This document shows positions 11,103 to 20,615 of a DNA stretch of 64,000 bases, piece after piece (position 1 is the first letter of the stretch; the number at the start of each line of letters is the position of its first letter). The translations under genes and the position numbers were made by a program. The notes under the pieces are model-generated. The model saw only the letters and a list, made by a program, of their open reading frames with translations, had not been told where the DNA came from and searched no databases. Location: the NCBI GenBank assembly GCA_000442015.1, contig KE561209.1, positions 224,353 to 288,352 on the forward strand, given 5' to 3'. The stretch is from Rozella allomycis CSF55 (taxonomy: Eukaryota > Rozellomycota).

Positions 11103-12803
11103 ATGCTTAGAGTAGACAACGAAGCAGCGATATTTTGGAGAAAGGTTGGATATTATCTCAGATATGTCGTTGCGGGCATTTTTGTATCAGGCATAATTTA
11201 TGGCGGTTATGCTCTATACGGGCAACAAAGCGGTGCGGTCTCGCCTGTTTTACATATGCACGAAACAAATATTGTTTTGAAAAACAACTTTCAAAATATT
11301 TATAATGCTAAAAATGTAGAGCTCATGTCATTAAATGACGAAGCGACACAATTAGTAAAGACTAAGAGTGACAGTGTATCGGCAAAACCAGTTAAATTTA
11401 GAACTTTGGAAACTTTTGATATTCCAACAATAGATGGTGTAGAATCTTTTGAAGTCAAAGTGAAAATGGTAGAAGATGAAAGTTTGCCCAATCTGAAGCC
11501 TAAATCTAGACCAAATGTCAGCCGACTTAATATTAAAAAATATGTTAGGACCTTTAATGTTCGTGAAATATCTGGATATCAAATAAGAAATGTTTATCAA
11601 AGAAGCATTGTCGTGCCACTCGAATACGATGATATGTGTCGTCCTGTAGGTGTCGAAGAATTTGAATTAGAAATCCAAACATTCAATCACAAAACGCCAT
11701 CCAACGTGCATATTATTCACTTAACGAGTCATAGAGCCGACTCATTCGGACGATTGTCATTTGACCAAGTGCCATATCATTTTCCTTTATTGAGAGAGGG
11801 AAAGTATTCGTCTTGTGATATTTTATACTTTGCACATTGGCTAAAGCAAATGAAGGGTGTTAAGGATGTGCTACTTAAGGGCCAAGGATACGGATCATAT
11901 TTAGCACAGAAGGTGCTGAGTTTGGATGATTCTCCTTTTAAAAGAATTTTGCTAGGAAACGTATTTGATTCTAGTCAAGATCTCGCTTACAACTCCATGA
12001 CGGCAATTAATGTGTTGCATAAATATGCTGATGATTGTTCTAAATCCCATGATTGCCTCATTAAAAATGCTAAGCTTATTTTGAAGGAAGCATTGGAAGA
12101 TCCAAAATTTGATTGGGGGATATTACTTCTACATTTTAATGGATTTAATGCATATGATGCTGGTAAAATGATGCGCAAAGATGGATATGATGTCAATGCC
12201 ATAAAGTTCTATGTATTTTTCCTATATTATATGTCCATAAAGTCTCCATTTTCACCCGCAACTAAAAGTATACAGAAACTAAAAGACATACATGCTAATC
12301 GTATAGCACAAATGAGGAATGAACAAAAGGATAACTTATGGGTTTATCCTACTTTTGCTGTTCACCCTCGAGAACTAAAGAGCGAGGAACCAAAGAAGGT
12401 TGGAAAGTTTGGTTCGTACAATGTTGATGATTACAAACAAGACAAAAAATTCCAAAAATTTTCACAGTTCTTGTTTGAACCCGTTATGTACGCTGGCCAA
12501 AAGCCAGTCTTAATGGTGAACGGGCTATTCGACATCGAAAATCCCTATCCTAATTCCATAAACGCTTATAACAATCTCATTAACTCAGATATAGTTCTTT
12601 TAACTAACTCCGACAGTGACTTATCTTCATCAGAGTGTATGGACCAAATTCACTTAAACTTCTTGAACAATGATAAATTCAGCGACGATGTGAAGAATTG
12701 TGTTTCCATGGAAAATAAACGCCGAATCAATTGGAATTCAAAGGAAATGGAAAAAGAAATGGCCTTAATCATCGAATTTTTGAAAAGTAGAGATTTTGAA
12801 TAA
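11103..12803 (+). CDS. Membrane-anchored TAP-like alpha/beta-hydrolase pseudoenzyme, copy B
   Basis: A 566-aa intron-free paralogue of the gene at 4593-6260, in opposite orientation. It shares the first ~45 residues, including the single membrane anchor, almost exactly. It again shows GQGYGSYLAQ where active TAP-like peptidases have GxSYGTYL, CSKSHDC, and MVNGLFDIENPYP followed by NSDSDLSSSECM instead of a GH. The Asp of the triad is kept while Ser and His positions are changed in both copies, so loss preceded the duplication. Divergence is concentrated in residues ~50-90 and the region after ~330. The frame is whole and well conserved, which argues for a maintained non-catalytic function. 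A ligand-binding or adhesion role is possible but unsupported. Confidence 0.75.
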   Translation: MLRVDNEAAIFWRKVGYYLRYVVAGIFVSGIIYGGYALYGQQSGAVSPVLHMHETNIVLKNNFQNIYNAKNVELMSLNDEATQLVKTKSDSVSAKPVKFRTLETFDIPTIDGVESFEVKVKMVEDESLPNLKPKSRPNVSRLNIKKYVRTFNVREISGYQIRNVYQRSIVVPLEYDDMCRPVGVEEFELEIQTFNHKTPSNVHIIHLTSHRADSFGRLSFDQVPYHFPLLREGKYSSCDILYFAHWLKQMKGVKDVLLKGQGYGSYLAQKVLSLDDSPFKRILLGNVFDSSQDLAYNSMTAINVLHKYADDCSKSHDCLIKNAKLILKEALEDPKFDWGILLLHFNGFNAYDAGKMMRKDGYDVNAIKFYVFFLYYMSIKSPFSPATKSIQKLKDIHANRIAQMRNEQKDNLWVYPTFAVHPRELKSEEPKKVGKFGSYNVDDYKQDKKFQKFSQFLFEPVMYAGQKPVLMVNGLFDIENPYPNSINAYNNLINSDIVLLTNSDSDLSSSECMDQIHLNFLNNDKFSDDVKNCVSMENKRRINWNSKEMEKEMALIIEFLKSRDFE

Positions 12804-12890
12804 TTTGAATAAAATAATAATTTAAAAGAATATTAATGTTGATAAGACCCGGAATGTATCGCCACGCCAATAGAAATTATGTTAAAAAGT

Positions 12891-13961
12891 TTATTTAGCC
12901 AAGTGTTCAAGGAGCCATCTTTCCCGCCAAATGATTTTCTCTCCCAATCGTTCAATTTCTGGCACCAACTCTTCTTTTCTCTGAATAAGAGAACTTCTTG
13001 CCACTGAATACCGTATGGCTGAAAAGGGATTGTAAGATCTCCTTTCAATCTTTTGCTCCACATCCTCTAGTTCTCTTGTCTTTTCAGTATAATTCATCCT
13101 TAACTCTCCAATTTCGTTCTTTGTTTCAACAATAACAGGTGATTCCCGTACCTGCAATCGTATGTTAGGATCAAATATAGCTTTTCCAAAATCCTGAGTC
13201 ATCTGCACCAAACATTCAACAGCAGAAACCGTCACAACTTGCGGGACAAACCCAGTCAGTATCTTGAAAATACGCCTAACCTCTTTGATCTCTGCATCAT
13301 ACACTTCCGGTGACCAAACAACTGTATCGGCTTTTGCGAGGACAATTGTTACATCTTTCATCACCGATACACCGTAGATTCTTTTCATTGCAAAGACATA
13401 GCGCATTGATTTAAGGATATTGAAGGGTTTCACAAAAAGATATATTCTTTTGAGTGGGATTGTACTGTTTTTAATAATTTCGACTGTTTTGAACATTGGG
13501 TCGTACCATGTGATCAATTCTTCGTCTCTGGGCAGTCTGCTGCCCATTCCAGGCACGTCGATGATCATTAGTTTGTTGGATTGACGGCGAATTTTGTAGA
13601 TTTTTGGATTTGGATCATAATCTTCGGTGCCGTATGCGGCTCTTGTGTAATTGTAGTCGCCAACTATGGTGCTGGCTAGTCTTGATTTTCCCATACCGCT
13701 GAATCCATGGAAAACTGCGATGAAGCTTGAATGCTCAAGGAAATCAATGTTACGTCCGAGATCTTGGTAAACGTGTTGTCCTGAAATGGTCATTTTGTGT
13801 GGTTCGAAGCGGCAGACACCGTCGTTGATGCATCTTTGGTTTGAGGAGATTTGACGATTGAAGGGAGGGGGTATGGATATGGAATATGAAAGTGTGCAAG
13901 CGATTAATAAAAGTGAAGAAAGCATACAAATTTCAACTTGCCAATACTGATAAGTGTGCAT
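12891..13961 (-). CDS. P-loop GTPase of the AIG1/IRG-like kind with N-terminal signal peptide
   Basis: A 356-aa single exon. Residues ~12-30 form a hydrophobic signal sequence (MLSSLLLIACTLSYSISI), with a second in-frame Met at its start. The GTPase motifs follow: G1 GFSGMGKS (about 86-93), G3 DVPGMG (about 135-140) and a G4-like AKAD at about 210. The C-terminal ~90 residues are charged and probably helical or coiled-coil. A large G1-to-G3 spacing and the coiled tail are like AIG1/IAN or IRG GTPases, but I cannot assign a subfamily. A GTPase entering the secretory pathway is unusual because GTP-binding proteins normally act in the cytosol. It could be ER-resident, secreted, or have its hydrophobic segment act as a membrane anchor. 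Confidence 0.65.
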   Translation of the reverse strand: MHTYQYWQVEICMLSSLLLIACTLSYSISIPPPFNRQISSNQRCINDGVCRFEPHKMTISGQHVYQDLGRNIDFLEHSSFIAVFHGFSGMGKSRLASTIVGDYNYTRAAYGTEDYDPNPKIYKIRRQSNKLMIIDVPGMGSRLPRDEELITWYDPMFKTVEIIKNSTIPLKRIYLFVKPFNILKSMRYVFAMKRIYGVSVMKDVTIVLAKADTVVWSPEVYDAEIKEVRRIFKILTGFVPQVVTVSAVECLVQMTQDFGKAIFDPNIRLQVRESPVIVETKNEIGELRMNYTEKTRELEDVEQKIERRSYNPFSAIRYSVARSSLIQRKEELVPEIERLGEKIIWRERWLLEHLAK

Positions 13962-14351
13962 GACACTTTAATTTATTATATTAGAATCAGATACATACCA
14001 TGTCATTTAAATAGCAATTGAAATTAAGGACTTGAGATTTCTACTTGTTCGGTTCTTTCAAATTGGTGGCCTTTAATAACAAGGTTCCATAAGTTGAACA
14101 AATTGCACCAATAAACAAAGAAAATTTTCTTTCTATTTTCTTCAAAAGGCATAATAAATCTCGCAATAAATATTCTTATTGCCATCCTTCCGGTTTGTTT
14201 TGTTCAGGTGCATCCACGTGAATTTCGAGAAATTGTTCATAACTGTGATCGAAAGTTCAACCTCATTATCAAAGAGTGTGAATTGCACAACACGATTTGA
14301 AAATAAATGATAATCTAATAGATTAACTACATTCAACACAAATATTCTTTA
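13962..14351. other. Intergenic region, no gene seen
   Basis: This 390-base gap separates the HECT ligase stop from the GTPase start, both on the minus strand. Short frames in it have no motif, and no RNA gene is visible. It is likely 3' UTR of the ligase plus promoter of the GTPase. Confidence 0.4.
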
Positions 14352-17300
14352 TTATGAAAGATGAAAGGACAGTTGACCTTCATTGATTGCAACTAGCAAC
14401 TTTTCTTTTAAAACCTCGTAGCTAGAATAATCTGGCAATTTCAGGTAGTTGGTGCATGTCATTGCGCTTGGGAGATAGACATCAGGGTCAGGGACTATCT
14501 TTTTCACGACAGTCAAGGGCGGTGATAGTGCCTTCAGTCCACCCACTGGAAGGTTTGAAGAACCGGTTGTGAATCGCAGAAAAAGAGACCTTTCTTCATT
14601 ATTCAAAGAGGAGAGTAAACAAATCAAGTTTTGGAGACAGGGGGATTCAATTGTAAACCCGTGGTCTGCTTTAATTGATGAGGTTAGTACTAGATGAAAT
14701 AATATGGAATAAATTACATTCAATAGACCATGGTTGGTCATCTCCATTGAGTAGAGAGAGAATTTGATTTGCTGTGAATATTTTCATTCTTTCGATTGGA
14801 ATAACAGAGTTGAAACCAATTGAAAATTCATCGACCATCGGTTGCACAGAGTAGATTGTCTTCTCAATGATTAATTTTATGTAATTATTAATGTTTGAAT
14901 TTTTGACTCTTTTTGATGATCCATTGGGGATTAATTCAATGTTAGACCCTGGTAGAACAAAGTAAAGATCTAAAGATTTAATATCTGAACACTTTTTGAG
15001 ATTAATTAAAGAAGAAGCCAAGATTGGATCGATTGTGTGTAGAGTTGAAATATCATTAACAATTTGTCTCTTGAATACCAAATTAAGAAAAATGGGATTT
15101 AGAGGAAGATCTAAAATTCTGGAATCTGAAATAGCTTTAGCGCAAAGCATTCCAATAGACTTGAATAAATCTAAATTTGATAAAGAAAATGAAGGAAATA
15201 GACCATTTTTAGTAGAAACAAATTCAGATGAAGAATCTTCAGATCTCCAAATATTTAAATAATTTTTTTGAAGTTCTTTTGAAATTAATGAATAAAATTC
15301 CAGGGTAGGACCAGTTCCAGTTCCAATTTCACTTTGATAAGTAAATTCTAAAACTGTTTTTTCTTTTGCATATTTTTGCATTGCCAATTTAAAATCTTTT
15401 AAAATTGTATTTCGATTCAATTCAAATTTTGATCTTTCAATTCTTTTTATTCTCACACTCGTTAATGGATGAAGAGATTGAATTTTATGAAATGCTCTTG
15501 CTATGCCCAAACCAGTACAACAAAGATACATTTGTTTAGCTTCAAATGATAAAAGAAAAGAAAGATTTTCAATTAGAAACATTAACCAATCTGGAAATAG
15601 TCTACTACAAACGTTACATGGATCAGATAATATCCTTATAACCTTTTTAGATAATCTTTCATTAACAAAATTCAACTTGTCATTAAAATTGTGAATTTTC
15701 TTCAAAAGAATAAAATAATTTAATAAATTAGATGATAAATCAATTGAATTTTTAAAGTCTTCATTGATTTCTTCTTCGTTAACAGAATCAAGAATTTGTA
15801 AATTTCCAGGTTTATATTTAGAACATGAAATTTCAGAAATAGAAATGCACTCAATTTCAATTCTTTTCTTGAAAGCAGCAAAATTGAATTTCTTTGAACA
15901 AATAGCTTGAAATAAAGTCATTTCATTATTTAATTTAACTCCCTTGTAAAAATATTCTAAATTATTTGATGAATGTCCATAACGGTATAAATGCCTGGTT
16001 ATTGTTTCAAATGTAGCCAAAGGTTCAACGCTTATCGTTACTTCTTTTGAATTTTCACTTTTATTAATAATTTTAACCATTAATGGATTCATCATCATTT
16101 GAATTATTTGTTTTTGTGTTTGAGGATCTTTTATTGAAACTTTAAAATCTTCTTCTTTTTCAATCCCTAGTTGAATTAAATTTATTAAATCTTGCATATT
16201 AATCAATTCAAATACTTTAAAATCTTTTCCATTCATCTTCTCAATCAACATTTCTACAATTCCAATCTTTTCAAATTCAAATAGCGTAATTTCTTTTAAA
16301 TTTATGAAACTTAAATTTGAATTCTTTATTGCTTCTTTCATCACAAACAACTTTTCTTCTTCTTTGTTATCTTGACGTAAAATTCTAGTCAACAAATCCG
16401 CTTGAAAACAAATCCATCCTTGCACAGAATTATCATATCCATTAGATTTATTTTTCAAATCTTCTTCAAGCTTAGTTGGCAATATTTCACTTTCATCTTC
16501 TGTTTCAATTTTCTTTAGAGATTCTATCAACCCTTGCTTTTGTAATTTGACTTTAGTGGCTGAATCTGAAATCATTAAATTTATTAAATCAAAACATTGA
16601 ACAATCAAAAAACATTTTTTAGACTTTAAAAGTAAATTAATTACATTAAATAGATTATCTACATGGCAACTCTTCAATAGATCAGTCAACAGCACAATAC
16701 AGCCCACAGAATATTCACAAACTTCATTTTCATCTTCTAAAATATTCTTTATTAAAGGCAACAAACAATAATTTATTTCTTCATCTTTCATTTCAGCTTC
16801 AGATTCCAATGATCGCTCAAATCTCTCAAAATGCACAAATTTTATTTCTTCAGTCTTCAAAGGAATCAATTTCATTAATAATTTTATTGCCTCTTTTCTT
16901 ATTTTAGCTTCACCCACTTCAATTATCTCTCCCAAACACTGAAACATTTTTCTTCTCCTTAAAACCTTAATAACTCTAGCATCCTTGGCTATAAACTTTT
17001 GCATTATTTTCATCAATTCTTTTCCATGTGTCTTGTGAAGTACAGCAGTAGCTAACCTCTCTGCCAGCTCATCATTCACTAATTCAAATACATCCACATC
17101 CACGTCTACATCACTCTCATCTTCACCATCTTCATCATAATAGCAAATATATCTAAATGTTCTCTTCAAACTAACCAACGCTTTTTCATAAACTATCTCA
17201 TCTTAAATCATTCTATACCTTTTTCATCCATTTCCAAAGCCTGACTCATCTTTCCTATCCATGGTATCACATCATCTATATCCATAATATTCCCACACAA

Positions 17301-17780
17301 CAACGCAACACAAGACCACGCAGTCACTTGAATCTCAACAGGGAAAAACTCAACAAACCCAAGAAACAACTCAATCCCTCCATTTTCCCATACCACATGC
17401 GGCAACTCATCACAAAACACTCTCATAATCTATTACACACAAAAATAAAAAATTACCCTAAAACACTCCTCCGCTATATCACAGTATCCAACATTCTCCT
17501 GCAAAATCCTCTTCAAAGTTCCAAACCCTCCAGACCTCATCAGCACAACAGCTAGCCTCTTCACATCCTGCATAAAATTAGCAACACCCCTCAGCAAATA
17601 CAGCAAACATTCCGGTTCACTCGTACACTCCAGCAAACGGGGCACACACACCAAATATTTTTCCAAATCAGAGTAGCGAACATTGTATTCTTCAAACATC
17701 GTCAAACACCCAGACAACTCAATATGCAGCTCCAAATCGTTCGGATTTACAAGCAGCTGGTCCAACAAAACACTTAGCAT
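14352..17780 (-). CDS. HECT-type E3 ubiquitin ligase (UFD4/TRIP12-like)
   Basis: Four exons join across introns of 27, 26 and 28 nt (the last at 14690-14717), giving a protein of about 1,130 aa. The N-terminal two-thirds are helical armadillo/HEAT-like. A HECT domain fills the C-terminus: the N-lobe has EFTYQSEIGTGTGPTLEFYS, and the C-lobe has LPVGGLKALSPPLTVVKK and the catalytic-Cys loop LPSAMTCTNYLKLPDYSSYE. It ends SFHLS, as TRIP12 and UFD4 do. HECT ligases take ubiquitin onto this cysteine and pass it to substrates; UFD4/TRIP12 act on ubiquitin-fusion and N-degron substrates. The ATG is 42 bases from that of the divergent zinc-protein gene. Substrates cannot be told from sequence. Confidence 0.9.
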
Positions 17781-17822
17781 TTTGTTTGGTGGCTTAAGGA
17801 TTTCTCTAATTAAAATTTGGAG
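17781..17822. promoter_or_regulatory. 42-bp bidirectional spacer between start codons
   Basis: The HECT ligase and the zinc protein are transcribed divergently with only 42 bases between their ATGs. Any 5' UTRs must be minimal, or the two transcripts overlap, and the pair probably shares core promoter elements. No clear TATA box is visible. Confidence 0.5.
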
Positions 17823-18368
17823 ATGCCCGTTGATACTGAATTGGAGGATATTGATTTATCACAGATGTATTTAGATAATGAATCGGTCGTTAAATACTCA
17901 AAGGAACATGCATTGGCACAATCAGATCAATTGACCTTTGCAAAGGGGCTCATTGAAACGGTCAATGCGCTGGAGATGCATTTGAGATTCACCAAAGATA
18001 TGTCGCACAAGAAAGCATTGCAGGAAATTCATGCAAAGGTTCTCAGAGAATTTTATGCAAACACTAAAATCAAGCCAACTATTGTTCAAAAGAGGCTATG
18101 CTTGTGGTGTGGAGCTTTGGTTGTCGGTATTATGACGCATGCCGAATACAAAAAGTGCCAGGAATGTCTAAAAATATTCATTGATTGTGAAGATTGCTTG
18201 AATCACACGGCTCCATACATTCCTTCATTACCCGCTAAATGTCTAAAATGTCATGGCTGTGAAACGTTTAATATTCATAAAACGAAAGCTATTTGTAGGC
18301 CTAGAGTTTTGAAACTGTCAAAGCATGTAGGCGACATTGATCTTGGAGACTCTATCATAAATCATTAG
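17823..18368 (+). CDS. Small zinc-binding protein, possibly RNase P/MRP subunit Rpr2/Rpp21/Snm1-like
   Basis: A 181-aa intron-free protein. The N-terminal half is helical; the C-terminal half has CxxC pairs (CLWC, CQEC, CEDC, CLKC with a following CHGC). The order 'helix - IVQKRLCLWCGALVVGI - CQEC' is reminiscent of the zinc ribbon of Rpr2/Rpp21/Snm1, which helps RNase P/MRP bind RNA. The match is short, so the family assignment is tentative. The ATG at 17823 was chosen because the frame opens only six bases before it. Its 3' end converges with the secreted-protein gene about 120 bases away. Confidence 0.5.
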   Translation: MPVDTELEDIDLSQMYLDNESVVKYSKEHALAQSDQLTFAKGLIETVNALEMHLRFTKDMSHKKALQEIHAKVLREFYANTKIKPTIVQKRLCLWCGALVVGIMTHAEYKKCQECLKIFIDCEDCLNHTAPYIPSLPAKCLKCHGCETFNIHKTKAICRPRVLKLSKHVGDIDLGDSIINH

Positions 18369-18485
18369 CGAATAAAACTAAAATGCTTTATATTTATGCA
18401 ATACATTTGTAACTTGAATTATGTGCGATTAATTGATATATATATTGACTAAATTAAGTTTAAAGATATGTTGGCAATGTTTATT

Positions 18486-20307
18486 TATAGTGGTAACTCT
18501 TCCCTTTTAATCTTGGGATCATTCATAAGTGCTGTACGTAATGATATCTCATCATCGTAAACTGTGCAGANCTGTACGTAATGATATTTCATCATCGTAA
18601 ACGGTACAGATATGAGCATCCGAAGTATCTACTTTATATTCGCGATTCATCGGGTTGGTCTGAAATGCTTGATACATTCTGTATGGTTGATAATTAAGTT
18701 GTTGTATTTTTTGAAGCACGGTAATATCATCTCCCAGAAATACAGGTATCATTTGCACGAATGCCAGCGAAAGCGGTACTGTCCTTGTGTCATCATAGGC
18801 CCAGACTTCGATTTTTAGTAGCTTGAAATATCCCGGTTTTAGCTGTATAGTATTAAATTGAATGTTGGTGCCAATGAATCCTTCGGTGACCGGGCGCCAT
18901 GCTGTTTGATACTCTGGCTTCAAGAACAAATGTAATCCGTCTAGGGCTACTAATAGTTCTGTTTTAATGTATGTGGCTTTTATAGAAACAAACATATTCT
19001 GCCACCTGTCCTGTGACTGATAATTCATAAAGTTGAAGCTTGTAGGATTGGCAAGATCTTCGAGAAAGCAAGGAACCCGTCCATGCCTATTTGAAAAGAG
19101 AAATGCATATGAGGATGGGGAATGTGCCAAAGTAAGAGCTATAATTATGAATTTGAAGATTTAATTACAGAACCGGCCATACGGATTAATATAGCTTTCA
19201 TAGTGAAAGGCACCATGTTCTGGGTACAAAATGTAGAGGGCTTGATTGTGATGAAAAAACATGTTTCTAAAATCCTCCATTGATCCATATCCCTCATCTA
19301 ACTCCGCTATAGGTTGAAGCTTAGGAACAAAGTCACTGGCATGATCATTTTTCTCCTGCTGGACTATTGGTTCTGCTTGCGCACCAATATCATTTTTAGG
19401 GGTGCTTTCAGTGATAACAATTTCTGGAATAACTTCTGTATCAGGTGAAGCAGTAGACTTTGTTGATCTAGTCACTTTCTTTGGAGTATTCTTTCTAGGT
19501 CTTGGCGCAGGTTTTTTTCTAGGTGTTGCTTTTTTCTTTTGAATTTTCTTTTGCTTCTTATTCGGCCCCTCCTCTGGCCTTTCATCCTCGGCGTCATTGT
19601 TGATGGTAACAGCTGGGCTCGGCGGCAAAATAGTCATAGCATTTTCTCTTCCACTTTGCTTAAGCATGATGAGATTTTCAAACGCCAAATTAAATGCTTT
19701 TGGTTGTTTGAAATACATCGTCTCTGAAACTGGCATGCGCCCATCCTTGTTTGGATATACAGCCATGGCTAAAACTAGCGTATCAAGCTGTGAAGTAGAA
19801 GACGGATTTAAATGAAACTGCAATGAATAAAACATATAATGATTCTGATCGGTGTTGGCAATATTATGGTTGCAAACCATGTCAGTGTCGAAAACAAAAG
19901 ATTTTTGAGCTCCTTTGTCTTTAATTGTCCTAATGGAATCTTCATAGTGGTTAAAAAATGATGTTCTTTCGCTTCTGGCAGGCATTATCAAGTGTGACGA
20001 CGTTAGAACATACTTTTTTTCAAGAGATCTAACTTTGACATTGAATTCTACAGGTATTCCCACCTCATGAGGTTCTTCGTAGGCTGCGACTATAAATGAT
20101 TCTGAAAAGGTATTGTAATCGATAAAAGGTATCATCACTAAGCGCTTGTTAAGTGTCAATTCAACCACTTGGGTTATTGTATCGAATTAACTTACCTGCA
20201 TCATTTGACTGGTACTGGAGCTGGTTAGGTTTAATAGTTACTAACCATTCATTCGAAGTAATGAATGGAAGTAGAGAAAACAGTACAAGATATATGATGT
20301 CTTTCAT
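18486..20307 (-). CDS. Secreted protein with basic low-complexity tail, family unknown
   Basis: Three exons join in frame (28-nt and 30-nt introns). The first exon gives a signal peptide beginning MKDIIYLVLFSLLPFITSNE. A ~170-residue beta-rich stretch follows, then a Lys/Pro/Arg-rich segment with basic clusters of the KKQKKIQKKK and PRKKPAPRPRK kind, an acidic stretch, and a second globular half with aromatic-rich blocks. I do not recognise either domain. A single N at 18571 sits between two near-identical ~39-base copies of the last coding stretch; reading past one copy gives a natural end ALMNDPKIKREELPL and a stop at 18486. The signal peptide plus nuclear-localisation-like basic patches make an exported, host-nucleus-targeted protein conceivable, but this is speculation. 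Confidence 0.6.
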
Positions 20308-20615
20308 CTGTTTAGGAATTGGTGGCTAATTAAGTGAATGCACGTGAACTCCAAAAGTATATTGTTGACAGATGAGGGACCTTCCTAATTTGGAAAGAGA
20401 CGTTCCTTCAGAACGACACATTTTTTTGTTAATTAAGAATAATCAAATCCAAATGCCGTTCACAACAATTCTTTTCCAAATAGTGCTCGTTAAAATGTGA
20501 ATAATACTACAAAACTATAGAGGTAAAAATGATATAAAAAAGTTCTAGACCTTTATTATAATTTTGATACCTTAATGTCTTCAAAAATGCAGAGTAATAT
20601 ACGAGAATAACTTTA
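20308..20615. other. Intergenic region, no gene seen
   Basis: These 308 AT-rich bases lie between the MscS channel stop and the start of the secreted protein, both minus strand. No ORF, tRNA or repeat is visible. Confidence 0.4.

Noticed and set aside
10850-11110. 86-codon plus-strand frame before hydrolase-like copy B
   Set aside because: No motif, overlaps the well-supported start of copy B and lies in a divergent promoter region.
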